A DNA stretch of 64,000 nt from Pseudobdellovibrionaceae bacterium (GTDB lineage: Bacteria > Bdellovibrionota > Bdellovibrionia > Bdellovibrionales > Bdellovibrionaceae): the NCBI GenBank assembly GCA_030158485.1, contig JAOASS010000006.1, positions 151,312 through 215,311 of the forward strand, written 5' to 3'. Of this stretch, positions 35,732-44,718 are shown in pieces. The stretch's first letter is position 1; the number at the start of each line of letters is the position of its first letter. The notes under the pieces were generated by a model, which did no database searches, had not been told where the DNA came from, and worked only from the letters and a program-made list of their open reading frames with translations. The position numbers and the translations under genes were made by a program.

Positions 35732-36789
35732 GTTGGACTGCCTCTCCAGATAAAGAGAAGCTCGACACCTTGGCGGTAAAGAGGTCTTGATGCAAGTAGG
35801 CTTTCTAGGACCTCAAGTGCTTTTTCTTTTTGTCCCAAGCCAAAAAGAGCTTGGGCCCTAACATAGGCCGTTGCAAAAAAAGTTTCACTTTCATCAGCCC
35901 ACTTGACTTCAACAATTTGAAGAGCTTGTAAGACGTCCACATAACGTTGAAGTTTTAATAAAATTTCGAGCTCGAGCCAATCGCTTTGAGCGCTCGAATG
36001 GGCTTTATTGACAAGTTTTAAAGCAGTTACCCAATCTTCCATAAAGCAACAAGCAATCGTGAGATCGTAAGCATCTTCAGGCTTACGATCAATGTGATTT
36101 AAAAGTTGTTGTTCCCATTCTTCTGAAACTTGAACAAATTCTTCTTTGAAGTGAAGACTACGTACTTTTTGTGTTCGCTTTTCCCTGAGCCGTGAACCTA
36201 GTTTTTCGACGGCTTGGTTTTGACTAAACTTTTCTTGTTCACTTTGAATATCAGGGTCGTTTGGAAACTTGAGCGTCAGACGTTTTAGAACTTTCATCTC
36301 TTGTTCGCTTAAGCGTTGAGACTTCCAAGTGCGGAGCTCTTCAAAAAGAAGGTCTCTGATTTCTAAAATCTTTTTTTGGACTCCGATACGTGCTTGTGTT
36401 CTTAATTCTGTCACTTGGGGGTAAACCACGCTCCAATCTGGAAAGTGAGATAAAATATGAATGACTTTTTGTTTTTCTAAAGTTTGCAAAAGAAGTTCTT
36501 TTTCGCCGAGAGAAAGTAAAAGCCGATTGGGTGTCAGCCATGAAAGAATGAGTTGCCAAGGCCAACGAGGTTCGTATTGTAACCATGCTTCAAAATCTTT
36601 TTTCCATAAGCTCCACTCGGGATGGAGTTGCAAAAATCTCATGGCTGTTTGTCTTTTACTTTTGTCGGTAGATTCGAAAGCTTCTATCAAAATATGGGAT
36701 ACGCTGGATAAACTACGGCCTTCATCCAAAACGGATTTAAGTTCGAGTTCTAATTGCCTATCTGTTCCCCATTGATTAGCCAAAATCAT
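35728..36789 (-). CDS. Helical-repeat (TPR-like) protein leading the tam operon
   Basis: A 353-residue all-helical protein without signal peptide or membrane segment. The C-terminal third has TPR-like helix pairs (AYVRAQALFGLGQKEKALEVLESLLASRP), and the middle has a charged helix around residues 160-215. It overlaps tamB by four bases and is the promoter-proximal gene of the three-gene unit; TPR proteins at this place are not part of the E. coli tam operon. Role unknown; a cytoplasmic accessory or unrelated coupled gene are both possible. No good ribosome site precedes ATG 36789. Confidence 0.6.
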   Translation of the reverse strand: MILANQWGTDRQLELELKSVLDEGRSLSSVSHILIEAFESTDKSKRQTAMRFLQLHPEWSLWKKDFEAWLQYEPRWPWQLILSWLTPNRLLLSLGEKELLLQTLEKQKVIHILSHFPDWSVVYPQVTELRTQARIGVQKKILEIRDLLFEELRTWKSQRLSEQEMKVLKRLTLKFPNDPDIQSEQEKFSQNQAVEKLGSRLREKRTQKVRSLHFKEEFVQVSEEWEQQLLNHIDRKPEDAYDLTIACCFMEDWVTALKLVNKAHSSAQSDWLELEILLKLQRYVDVLQALQIVEVKWADESETFFATAYVRAQALFGLGQKEKALEVLESLLASRPLYRQGVELLFIWRGSPT

Positions 36790-36864
36790 TCATTCTATTT
36801 TGGCATTTTTTCTTTGAGTTTACCGAGACTTAATGTGTTGCGTTAGGACCCAAAAGTGAAGATA

Positions 36865-37431
36865 TTATTTCTGGTTAACACGTTCTGAATATTGGCCTGT
36901 TTCCGTATCAATTTTCAAAAGATCACCTTCGCTGATATGCAGTGGCACCTGGACTACTAAACCAGTCTCCATAGTGGCGGGTTTGTTTCCGCCGGTGACT
37001 CGGTCGCCTTTCATGCCGGGATCTGTTTGTGCCACACGTAAATTGACAGTTGTTGGAAAATCGATCCCGACTGGACGTTCGTTAAAGAAGAAAATAACAA
37101 CTTTCAGATTTTCAGTGAGGTAATTTGCATTTTCCCCTACGTCACCAGTGGTCATCAAAATTTGTTCATAGGATGTTTGGTCCATAAAATTATAGCCACT
37201 GTCATCTTTGTAAAGAAAAGTCATTTCTCTTGTTTCCACATTGGGAACCTCAAAACGTTCACCTTGTTTGAAAGTGAGTTCGCGATTTTGCCCTGTCAGT
37301 AAATTTCGCAGTTTTGTACGAGTGAACTGATTGCCTTTACCAGGTTTGACATGCTGAAAATCGACAACAGTAAAAGGTTGCCCTTCCATTAAAATTTTAA
37401 GACCGCGTTTGAAATCTGATAATTCGTACAT
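36865..37431 (-). CDS. efp: Elongation factor P
   Basis: A 188-residue translation factor that rescues ribosomes stalled at polyproline. The KOW-like N-terminal domain carries the modification loop VKPGKGNQF with the Lys at the position modified by EpmA-type enzymes, followed by the OB domains and the C-terminal signature around GDRVTGGNKPATMETG. Start ATG 37431 has GAGGAG seven bases upstream. Confidence 0.96.
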   Translation of the reverse strand: MYELSDFKRGLKILMEGQPFTVVDFQHVKPGKGNQFTRTKLRNLLTGQNRELTFKQGERFEVPNVETREMTFLYKDDSGYNFMDQTSYEQILMTTGDVGENANYLTENLKVVIFFFNERPVGIDFPTTVNLRVAQTDPGMKGDRVTGGNKPATMETGLVVQVPLHISEGDLLKIDTETGQYSERVNQK

Positions 37432-37653
37432 AAGTTACTCCTCAACAAGGATTCAGGTTTAACGGCAGATTACAACTTGTGTCAAACACTGAGATGAAGC
37501 ATCAAAGTCAAATGGACTTGGTTTTGTCCTGAGGGTCTTGATTTCGCAGTCTTTTAGATCGAAAAAACCTCAAAAAGGTAAGTCTTGAAAGGTAAACATC
37601 CTTGAGCTAATCCTTTGCGGCAAGTCTTAATGCCTACAGAGGCAGGAGTTTCA

Positions 37654-38562
37654 ATGAAATCATTTTTAAAAATTTCTATTTTTCTTTTTCAATCAGTGCA
37701 AGTTTTCGCTCAGAATAATTCAACAACTTTGATGCCAAATGTTCAGCTGCGTGAAGTCATAAAGCAAAATAAAATCGCCGATCCTGAAGTTATAACAGAT
37801 AAAAAACTTCAAGCAGATGAAGGGTCGCTAACTCGCTACAGTCTTAAGTTTGGATTGTCCTATGCGGGCCCAGGCTTAGGCGACTTGAGTAATAAAAATC
37901 AGCCGAATCCAGATGGTGTTACAAGCGCCAATGAAACAAAAATTTCAGGATCAATCGGGGGGCGTTATCGTATCAATGGAACCAGCACGGTCAGTGTTGG
38001 GACTGGAATTTCTGCCATCCATCCCATGCATGGTTGGGAAAGAACGGATGTTAATAACCCGTATATTTCTTATGATCGGTCATCAAGATGGAATGATTTG
38101 CAAATGAGAAATATCTTCAGCGCCAGCGCCATCACAAATCCCGAATACAGAAAAATTGGAGAAATCGCTTCTGCTTCCTATGAAATAAACTCAGTTTACA
38201 ACCTAGGACTCAGTCGATTCGCTGCAGGGCTTGATTCAAAATTTGAATATTTTTTTTATGAACGAAACTACCAAAAATCAGATCGTTTAGCAGCGCAAAA
38301 CTATATTTCATTTTATCCTAATATGAAGTACCAAATTTCAGATAAGCTGAATTTGAATACTTCTTTAGCCGTTTTGTTTTACAATCCTCGAAAACTGGAT
38401 AATCGGTATGCACTTTGGAATCGAACTTTAACCCAAAGAATAGGGCTAGGGTATTCTTACAAGAGAGATGTTTATTTAAGTCCTTTTGTAACAATATACC
38501 CGCAGAACTTGAAGCCCAAAAATACTACTTTTAATTTGGCTGCTACATTTTCTGTTCTGTAG
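37654..38562 (+). CDS. Outer-membrane beta-barrel protein of unknown function
   Basis: About 302 residues starting at ATG 37654 (MKSFLKISIFLFQSVQVFAQ), selected because AGGAG lies five bases upstream. After the signal peptide the chain consists of strands such as LTRYSLKFGLSYAGPGLG, ISGSIGGRYRINGTSTVSVG and IGLGYSYKRDVYLSPFVTIY, ending NLAATFSVL, a barrel pattern. No family is recognised. It is convergent with the TPR gene. Confidence 0.7.
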   Translation: MKSFLKISIFLFQSVQVFAQNNSTTLMPNVQLREVIKQNKIADPEVITDKKLQADEGSLTRYSLKFGLSYAGPGLGDLSNKNQPNPDGVTSANETKISGSIGGRYRINGTSTVSVGTGISAIHPMHGWERTDVNNPYISYDRSSRWNDLQMRNIFSASAITNPEYRKIGEIASASYEINSVYNLGLSRFAAGLDSKFEYFFYERNYQKSDRLAAQNYISFYPNMKYQISDKLNLNTSLAVLFYNPRKLDNRYALWNRTLTQRIGLGYSYKRDVYLSPFVTIYPQNLKPKNTTFNLAATFSVL

Positions 38563-38579
38563 ACAATTTATTTCTTGAT

Positions 38580-39419
38580 TTAAAGTTCTGGGGAAACGAG
38601 TTTTGAAAGCCGCACACTGCGAAGCATTTCATAAAGTTTTTTAAGCCGCGCTTCTCTTTGTAAGCGAAGAGCATCTGCGGCTGGTTTGCGAAAATTTTGT
38701 TGTTCAGTTTGTTTTGAATCTGCATGGGCTTTAGCTTGCATTCTTGCAATGGAAGCCTGTCCTGATATTTTTTTAAGTCTCGATTCGACATCAGGATGAG
38801 TCCCAAATTCAGCTTTGGCTTCGAATAAAAGTTCAGCGGCTTGATCGCGGTCGCCTCGAATTAAAAAAGCATCAACCAGTTGAAGTAGTGGCTTAATTGA
38901 TTTTCCTTCAACTTCGTTTTCAGGCTGATTTTTTTGAATTTGCTTAAGATCCGAAAGCTTGGCCATTGAAAAAGTATCTTCTTCAAATTCAAGTGCCGAC
39001 GCACTTTCAAGTTTTTCAACAGCTTTTTTAGCTTTTGCAGAATAGGGATTTAAAAAAAGTGTCATCTTATAGGCCCTGAGAGCTTCGATGGGCATTTTCA
39101 GAGCTAAGTAACTGTCGCCCAAGAATTGATGGGCTAAAATATTTTGCGGTGAAAGTTGAATACATTTTTGTAAAGCTTTTTCCGCATCTAGGGGCCTATT
39201 TGTCTTGAGGTAGATTTTTCCTAATATCAAAAAACCGGTTGGAAAAAGTGGATGACGCTCTGTCCCTGTTTGAGCCAATTCTTCTGCTTGTAAAGTAAGA
39301 CCTCGTTCAAGATAAGCGTCTGCTAGCGGAGCAAATACTTGCGAGCCAGGATTGTGTCGAAGAATGGTTTGGTACTTTTCAATTACGTCTGCTGAAATCA
39401 TCTCTTTTAAGTTGACCAT
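38580..39419 (-). CDS. TPR-repeat protein
   Basis: About 279 residues with at least three tetratricopeptide repeats in the first half (VFAPLADAYLERGLTLQAEELAQTG; GFLILGKIYLKTNRPLDAEKALQ; HQFLGDSYLALKMPIEALRAYK) and a second TPR-like region before a charged, Lys/Gln-rich C-terminus. No signal peptide, so probably a cytoplasmic scaffold. The ATG at 39419 is preferred over a TTG at 39428; neither has a clear ribosome site. It is divergent from ruvC with a gap of about 20 bases. Confidence 0.75.
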   Translation of the reverse strand: MVNLKEMISADVIEKYQTILRHNPGSQVFAPLADAYLERGLTLQAEELAQTGTERHPLFPTGFLILGKIYLKTNRPLDAEKALQKCIQLSPQNILAHQFLGDSYLALKMPIEALRAYKMTLFLNPYSAKAKKAVEKLESASALEFEEDTFSMAKLSDLKQIQKNQPENEVEGKSIKPLLQLVDAFLIRGDRDQAAELLFEAKAEFGTHPDVESRLKKISGQASIARMQAKAHADSKQTEQQNFRKPAADALRLQREARLKKLYEMLRSVRLSKLVSPEL

Positions 39420-39438
39420 ATCAGTCAAAAGCGAGTCA

Positions 39439-39957
39439 ATGAACTGTATGAAAAAAATAATTTTAGGGCTTGATCCGGGAACCCAATTTGTCGGCTTTGC
39501 CGCTCTGGTTATGGAAAAAAACGACTATCTTGTTTTGGGCCACGGTGTCTTAATTCCAGATCACCCGAAGAAAGAAGTCTTGTCTCGAATTTTGGAATTG
39601 GGACTTTCGTTTCGTGAACTTTTGGTCAAATACAAGCCTGATCATGTCGCCATTGAAAAAAGTTTTTTTGCTAAAAACGCTGATACAGCTTTTAAACTAG
39701 GCCAGTCCCGAGGAGTCTTTATTTACGAAGCGATGCAGTTCGGTGCGGTTATTGCTGAATATGCGACAAGAGTTGTCAAAAAAAGTGTCACCGGTCATGG
39801 TGGCGCAGACAAAATGACAGTGGATCAAGCTCTTAGAAATCTTTTGCCAATTTCTGGCTTCAACTCCTATGATGCGTCCGACGCGATGGCGTTAGCTTAT
39901 CATCATTCACTCGAGCTCAAAAAAGCTCATTTGATGACCCATGCGATTAGGACTTAA
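39439..39957 (+). CDS. ruvC: Holliday junction resolvase RuvC
   Basis: About 172 residues. RNase H-fold endonuclease that resolves Holliday junctions with RuvAB. Catalytic acids are seen in IILGLDPGTQFVG (Asp), HVAIEKSFFAKNADTAFKLGQSRG (Glu) and NSYDASDAMALAYHH (two Asp). The start is either ATG 39439 (GCGAG just upstream) or ATG 39448 (MKKIILG); the longer frame to 39352 would run into the divergent TPR gene. First gene of ruvC-ruvA-ruvB. Confidence 0.92.
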   Translation: MNCMKKIILGLDPGTQFVGFAALVMEKNDYLVLGHGVLIPDHPKKEVLSRILELGLSFRELLVKYKPDHVAIEKSFFAKNADTAFKLGQSRGVFIYEAMQFGAVIAEYATRVVKKSVTGHGGADKMTVDQALRNLLPISGFNSYDASDAMALAYHHSLELKKAHLMTHAIRT

Positions 39958-40007
39958 AGTTTGACGATAATAAGAATTATTTTTTTTATAAGAGACGGAG
40001 TCTGTTC

Positions 40008-40595
40008 ATGATTGGTCGAATTCAGGGTACTCTAGTTGAAGCAAATCAAGATTCTGTGATTTTGGATGTTCAAGGTGTTGGTTATGAAGTTTATCCTCAC
40101 GCTCGAGCTTTCGTTGAGTTGCAATCTCAAGTGGGCGAGCAGACTCTTCTTTGGATCTACACACATGTTCGAGAAGATGCTTTGCAGCTTTTTGGCTTTT
40201 TAACAGTTGAAGAAAAAAATCTTTTTCTTCAACTGTTAAAAGTAAATGGAGTCGGTCCGAAATTAGCCCAAAATATTTTATCGGGAGCTTCGGCTGCAGA
40301 AATCACAGACTGGATCGAGTCCGGTGATGCAAAAGCTCTTTCTAAAATTCCAAAGGTTGGAAAAAAGACAGCCGAACAAATTATTTTAACACTTCAAGGA
40401 AAATTAGTGAGAATCGAAGCCCCTATCAAAAATCAACAATCAAAGGTTTTTAAAGAAATTCAATTTGCACTGACGAATTTGGGATTCAAGACGGCTATTG
40501 TCGAAGAGTTTTTAACAACACTTTCAGAAGAAATTGAAGTTGAAGAAGGAATCCGCTTGGGACTTTCACAATTGTCACAAATGAGAGGCGATTAG
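40008..40595 (+). CDS. ruvA: Holliday junction DNA helicase subunit RuvA
   Basis: A 195-residue junction-binding protein. OB domain (MIGRIQGTLVEANQDSVILDVQGVGYEV), tandem helix-hairpin-helix motifs (VNGVGPKLAQNIL and IPKVGKKTAEQIIL) and a C-terminal RuvB-binding three-helix domain are all present. It stabilises the four-way junction and loads RuvB. Two bases separate it from ruvB. The coding sequence for FLTVEEKNLFLQLLK contains a perfect 20-bp inverted repeat (40198-40241). Confidence 0.95.
   Translation: MIGRIQGTLVEANQDSVILDVQGVGYEVYPHARAFVELQSQVGEQTLLWIYTHVREDALQLFGFLTVEEKNLFLQLLKVNGVGPKLAQNILSGASAAEITDWIESGDAKALSKIPKVGKKTAEQIILTLQGKLVRIEAPIKNQQSKVFKEIQFALTNLGFKTAIVEEFLTTLSEEIEVEEGIRLGLSQLSQMRGD
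40198..40241. repeat. Perfect 20-bp inverted repeat inside ruvA
   Basis: Arms 40198-40217 and 40222-40241 are exact reverse complements with a four-base AATC loop; a T-G wobble could extend it by one. The arms fall in the conserved segment encoding FLTVEEKNLFLQLLK, so the protein is not disturbed. There is no downstream T-run. Confidence 0.9.
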
Positions 40596-40597
40596 AG

Positions 40598-41593
40598 ATG
40601 ACACGAATATTAGAAGCCAGCCCTCTGGAAATAGAAAAAAAATGGGAAAATGAATTACGTCCGACTCGTTTTGAAGATTTTCCTGGTCAAGATCAAATAA
40701 AAGATAAACTCAAAGTTTTTATTGAAGCGGCGAAAGGTCGAAACGAACCATTAGATCATGTTCTATTCAGCGGCCCGCCAGGCTTGGGAAAAACGACTCT
40801 TGCGCAAATTGTGGCTCACGAATTGGGTGTTGATTGTAAAGTCACGTCGGCACCAGCGTTAGATAAAAAAGGCGAACTGGCGGCACTGTTGACATCGTTG
40901 AAGCCCCATTCAGTTCTTTTTATTGATGAAATTCATCGACTGAATACTCATATAGAAGAATATCTTTATACAGCGATGGAAGATTATTACATTGATATTG
41001 TAACCGGAGAAGGAATCGGCGCACGGGCTATGAAATTTCAGCTCGTTCCTTTTACTTTGATCGGAGCGACGACTCGTGCAGGACTTTTGAATGCTCCTTT
41101 TCGAGATCGATTTGGAATTGTTGAAAGATTGCAGTTTTATGCGCGTCCGGCTTTAGAAAAAATTATTTTGCGTTCGGCTCAAATTTTAAAAGTGGGAATG
41201 ACTTCTGAAGGAACTGAAGAGCTCAGTCGGAGGTCTCGTGGAACGCCTCGTATAGCAAATAGACTTTTAAAACGAGTTCGTGATTACGCACAAATAAAGG
41301 GGAATGGCATTGTTGACGGCGATATGGCTCGCTTTGCACTCGATCAGCTCGGGGTTGATACCCATGGTCTTGATCAAATGGATCGCCGAATTCTTTTTCT
41401 GATGAAAGAGAAGTATGCAGGGGGACCTGTGGGGATTGATACTTTAGCAGCGGCTTTAAGTGAAGAAAAAGATACTTTAGAAGAAGTTTACGAACCTTTT
41501 TTAATTCAAGAAGGCTTTATTCAAAAAACTCAGCGAGGCAGAATGTTAACTGACTTTGCCCGGACTCAGTTAGCACAGGTTCAATTCGAATGA
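40598..41593 (+). CDS. ruvB: Holliday junction branch migration ATPase RuvB
   Basis: A 331-residue AAA+ motor. Walker A GPPGLGKTTLAQ, Walker B LFIDEIHRLN, sensor 1 LIGATTRAGLL, the arginine finger FRDRFGI and the C-terminal winged-helix domain (DTLAAALSEEKDTLEEVYEPFLIQ) are all intact. It forms hexamers around DNA with RuvA. The asparaginase gene starts four bases before its stop. Confidence 0.97.
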   Translation: MTRILEASPLEIEKKWENELRPTRFEDFPGQDQIKDKLKVFIEAAKGRNEPLDHVLFSGPPGLGKTTLAQIVAHELGVDCKVTSAPALDKKGELAALLTSLKPHSVLFIDEIHRLNTHIEEYLYTAMEDYYIDIVTGEGIGARAMKFQLVPFTLIGATTRAGLLNAPFRDRFGIVERLQFYARPALEKIILRSAQILKVGMTSEGTEELSRRSRGTPRIANRLLKRVRDYAQIKGNGIVDGDMARFALDQLGVDTHGLDQMDRRILFLMKEKYAGGPVGIDTLAAALSEEKDTLEEVYEPFLIQEGFIQKTQRGRMLTDFARTQLAQVQFE

Positions 41594-42555
41594 ACTCTCG
41601 AAGCCCTCTTGTTGTTGAAGTGACTCGTGGACCTTTGATTGAAAGTATACACGAAGTGATTTGTGTCATCGCCAACAAAAATAGAACAGTCATAGATTCT
41701 TTAGGAAATCTAGATTACCTGATTTCACCCCGGTCATCTATCAAGCTTTTACAGGCTATGCCACTTCTTGAAAGTGGAGCCTTTGATACTTTTCAATTAA
41801 GTGAAAAACATCTGGTATTAGCTTGTGCTTCTCACAAAGCACAAAAATTTCATTTAGAAGCATTAAGTGAATGGCTTCGAATCATTCAAAATACAGATTC
41901 AGTTCTACGTTGTGGGCCCGCTTCGAATTTTTTATCTCCACTTTCAAATAATTGTTCGGGAAAGCATTTGGGAATGGTCACGACTTCGATGCAAATGAAA
42001 ATTGATCCAAGTCATTACGACCAGTACCAGCATCCTTATCAGGATTATTTAAGAACCTATTTAACAGAATTATCAGGTATCAACTTCGCGAATGCTCCCT
42101 ACGGTATTGATGGTTGTTGTATTCCAACTTATGGAATGTCGATTCAAAAATTAGCAATCGGTATGGCTTTTTTTGTCAGCGATGGGGAAAGTGAATCTAG
42201 AAAAACAAATAGACTTCGGATTTTGAATGCCATTAGAAAATACCCTGAATATTTGTCTGGTCAGAATGACTTTGTTCATCGAGTAATTGAAGTCAGCGGT
42301 GGTCGAGCAATTATAAAAAGTGGAGCAGAAGGCGCCTACGTAGGAATTATGCCGCAGCTGGGTCTTGTTTTTGCGCTTAAAGTAATGGATGGAAATTCTA
42401 GAGCTGCTGAAGTGGCGGCACTTTCTCTTTTTCAAGAATATGGAGCTTTGAGCTCAGGGGAAGTTGAAAAGCTGAAAGAATTTGCGGAACCTTCTGTTTT
42501 GAACTCGCGAAATGAAAAAGTGGGTGTCATTCGGGTCAAACCTATGTCAAAATAG
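41590..42555 (+). CDS. Asparaginase (L-asparaginase II family)
   Basis: A 321-residue protein of the actinobacterial/rhizobial AnsA-type II asparaginase family (pfam06089), unrelated to the E. coli enzymes. Family marks are VEVTRGPLIESIHEV at the start, RSSIKLLQAMPLLESGA, LACASHKAQKFH and the signature NNCSGKHLGMV. It converts asparagine to aspartate and ammonia, without a signal peptide. It overlaps ruvB by four bases, so it is cotranscribed with the recombination genes without an obvious functional link. Confidence 0.85.
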   Translation: MNSRSPLVVEVTRGPLIESIHEVICVIANKNRTVIDSLGNLDYLISPRSSIKLLQAMPLLESGAFDTFQLSEKHLVLACASHKAQKFHLEALSEWLRIIQNTDSVLRCGPASNFLSPLSNNCSGKHLGMVTTSMQMKIDPSHYDQYQHPYQDYLRTYLTELSGINFANAPYGIDGCCIPTYGMSIQKLAIGMAFFVSDGESESRKTNRLRILNAIRKYPEYLSGQNDFVHRVIEVSGGRAIIKSGAEGAYVGIMPQLGLVFALKVMDGNSRAAEVAALSLFQEYGALSSGEVEKLKEFAEPSVLNSRNEKVGVIRVKPMSK

Positions 42556-42575
42556 GTTTTAAGGTTAGGGTATCG

Positions 42576-43436
42576 ATGTTTCTTCAAAAAACACTTAGGA
42601 AATCTACGCAAGTGACTGGGATTGGAATTCATTCCGGCGATCCATGTACGCTCACTTTTAGACCTGCTCCTCCAGATACGGGAGTTTATTTCGTTAGGCG
42701 AGATTTACCTGGATCGCCTTCTTTAAAAGTGACAGCAGAATCTGTGGAAGCAACTTCTTATCAAACAACGATTGGAAGTTCGGCTTTCCAAGTCGCGACG
42801 ATTGAACATTGTGTTTCCGCCTTATCTTCACTTCGAATCGATAATCTTTTTATTGAACTGGATGGTCCTGAAATTCCAATTTGCGATGGTAGCGCAAAAG
42901 AGTTTTTAAAAGCGATTCAAGTTGTTGGAATTGTCGAGCAAGAGTCCGCTCGTAAATATTGTTACATTACGGAACCTATTCAGGTCTCTGAAAATGACAA
43001 GTTTGCCCATGTCTTACCGTATCACGGGCTCAGGATTTCGGTCACAATTGATTTTCCCCATCCTTCTATTGGTAAGCAGACTATCGATCTTGATGTGGAT
43101 GAAAATACTTTCGAACGGGAAATTGCAGGGGCAAGAACCTTTGGTTTTTTGAAAGACGTTGAAGCTTTGCAAGCTCGGGGGTTAGCAAAGGGTGGAAGTC
43201 TTGATAATGCGATTGTTTTAGATGATCAAAAAGTTTTAAATCCCGAAGGACTTCGTTGGGCTAACGAATTTGCCCGTCATAAAGCTTTAGACGCGCTTGG
43301 GGACTTGGTGACTCTTGAAATGCCACTGATGGGTCATGTGGTACTTTATAAAGCGGGCCATGATTTGATGAATAAGCTTGTTCGCAAAATTAAAAGTGCT
43401 CGGACCAGTTATAAACACGTTGAGCTTGGCTATTAA
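42576..43436 (+). CDS. lpxC: UDP-3-O-acyl-N-acetylglucosamine deacetylase
   Basis: A 286-residue zinc deacetylase, the committed step of lipid A synthesis. The zinc ligands are seen as His in ATIEHCVSAL and His/Asp in FARHKALDALGDL; the catalytic Glu (IELDGPEIPICDGSA) and the GARTFGFLKDVE motif are intact. It shows that the organism makes lipid A. The ATG at 42576 follows AAGGTTAGGG, 20 bases after the asparaginase stop. Confidence 0.96.
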   Translation: MFLQKTLRKSTQVTGIGIHSGDPCTLTFRPAPPDTGVYFVRRDLPGSPSLKVTAESVEATSYQTTIGSSAFQVATIEHCVSALSSLRIDNLFIELDGPEIPICDGSAKEFLKAIQVVGIVEQESARKYCYITEPIQVSENDKFAHVLPYHGLRISVTIDFPHPSIGKQTIDLDVDENTFEREIAGARTFGFLKDVEALQARGLAKGGSLDNAIVLDDQKVLNPEGLRWANEFARHKALDALGDLVTLEMPLMGHVVLYKAGHDLMNKLVRKIKSARTSYKHVELGY

Positions 43437-43466
43437 AATTGAAAAAATAAACGTGGAATGTAAAGC

Positions 43467-43513
43467 GACGCTGTCGGCTTTTGAAGACGGCATTCTTCTG
43501 TCGACGGCGCGTC
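43467..43513 (+). other. GC-rich nested hairpin upstream of ald
   Basis: GACGCTGTCG (43467-43476) pairs with CGACGGCGCGTC (43502-43513) with a two-base bulge and one wobble, and encloses a second hairpin GAAGA-CGGCAT-TCTTC (43483-43498). The element lies between lpxC and ald in an AT-rich gap. It may be a transcript 3' end for lpxC or a structured leader for ald; the following T-rich stretch (TCTTTTCTTTT, from ~43528) is too far for a standard terminator. Confidence 0.4.
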
Positions 43514-43606
43514 AATCCTGAGCTAGTCTTTTCTTTTGTTACTTTTAAGAGCAAGATGGGCGTCGTTTAAGATGTTTGAAAAATCATTTATTAAGGGAGT
43601 TTTCCT

Positions 43607-44716
43607 ATGATTATTGGTGTTCCTAAGGAAATTAAAATTTCTGAAAATCGTGTTGGCATGACGGAAGCTGGCGTCAGACAGTTAGTCAAAGAAGGCCACA
43701 GTCTTATCGTTGAAAAAGACGCCGGTGTTGGATCTGGAATTTCAAACGAACAGTATGAAAAAGCCGGTGCAAAAATAATTGATACAAAAAAAGAAGTTTA
43801 TGCAAAAGCTCAAATGATCATGAAAGTGAAAGAACCACTTCCCGATGAATACGAATTGATGCAAGAAAATCAAATTATCTACACTTACCTCCACTTAGCT
43901 GCAGAACCCAAGTTGACTAAGGTTTTATGTGACAGAAAAGTGAAAGCTGTCGCTTATGAAACTATTCAATACGACGACATGTCATTACCTCTTTTAACAC
44001 CCATGTCAGAAGTTGCAGGGCGTATGGCAACTCAAATTGGTGCTTTTTATTTGCAACGTGACCATGGTGGTAAAGGTGTTTTGTTGGGTGGAGTAACAGG
44101 TGTTAAGCCCGCAAAAGTCACTATTATTGGCGGTGGAGTTGTGGGTACGAATGCAGCTAAAATGGCGGTCGGCTTAGGTGCGCATGTGACAATTTTAGAC
44201 GTTAACACAAAGCGCTTGGAATACCTTGATGATATTTTTAATGGACGTTGTGAAACTCTTTTTTCAAATGCTAAAAATATCGAAGATTCAGTAAAGGATT
44301 CTGATCTTTTAATTGGCGGTGTTTTAATTACAGGGCACAAGGCTCCAACTTTAGTTAGTAAAGAACAAGTCGCGCAAATGGCTAAAGGCTCTGTTGTTGT
44401 CGACGTTGCAGTCGATCAAGGTGGTTGTATTGAAACTTGTAAACCAACTTCGCACCAAAACCCAACTTACGAAGTTAATGGCGTCATTCACTATTGTGTT
44501 CCGAATATGCCAGGCGTGGTGCCGCGTACATCAACTTATGCATTGACGAATGTGACTTTGAAGTACGCTTCAATGCTGGCCGCTTTGGGCGTAGAAGAAG
44601 CTTGTGCACGAGATCGAGCTCTGTTTAAAGGTGTAAATGTTTACAATGGGCATGTTGTTTATGAGCCCGTAGCCCGTGATCTTCAGATGGAATACAAACC
44701 TTTTAAACCAAGCTAG
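43607..44716 (+). CDS. ald: Alanine dehydrogenase
   Basis: A 369-residue NAD-dependent enzyme that interconverts alanine and pyruvate plus ammonia. N-terminal signature [19 protein letters not shown] (Arg and Lys that bind pyruvate), catalytic His in YTYLHLAAE, the Rossmann motif [21 protein letters not shown] and Asp in VDVAVDQGG are present. The ATG at 43607 follows AAGGGAG. It lets the cell use amino acids as carbon source, in line with an amino-acid-based diet. It ends two bases from the stop of the convergent ComEC-like gene. Confidence 0.96.
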   Translation: MIIGVPKEIKISENRVGMTEAGVRQLVKEGHSLIVEKDAGVGSGISNEQYEKAGAKIIDTKKEVYAKAQMIMKVKEPLPDEYELMQENQIIYTYLHLAAEPKLTKVLCDRKVKAVAYETIQYDDMSLPLLTPMSEVAGRMATQIGAFYLQRDHGGKGVLLGGVTGVKPAKVTIIGGGVVGTNAAKMAVGLGAHVTILDVNTKRLEYLDDIFNGRCETLFSNAKNIEDSVKDSDLLIGGVLITGHKAPTLVSKEQVAQMAKGSVVVDVAVDQGGCIETCKPTSHQNPTYEVNGVIHYCVPNMPGVVPRTSTYALTNVTLKYASMLAALGVEEACARDRALFKGVNVYNGHVVYEPVARDLQMEYKPFKPS

Positions 44717-44718
44717 TT

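Noticed and set aside
43287..43493. 68-residue frame antisense to lpxC.
   Set aside because: Shadow of the lpxC reading frame with no ribosome site or recognisable sequence.
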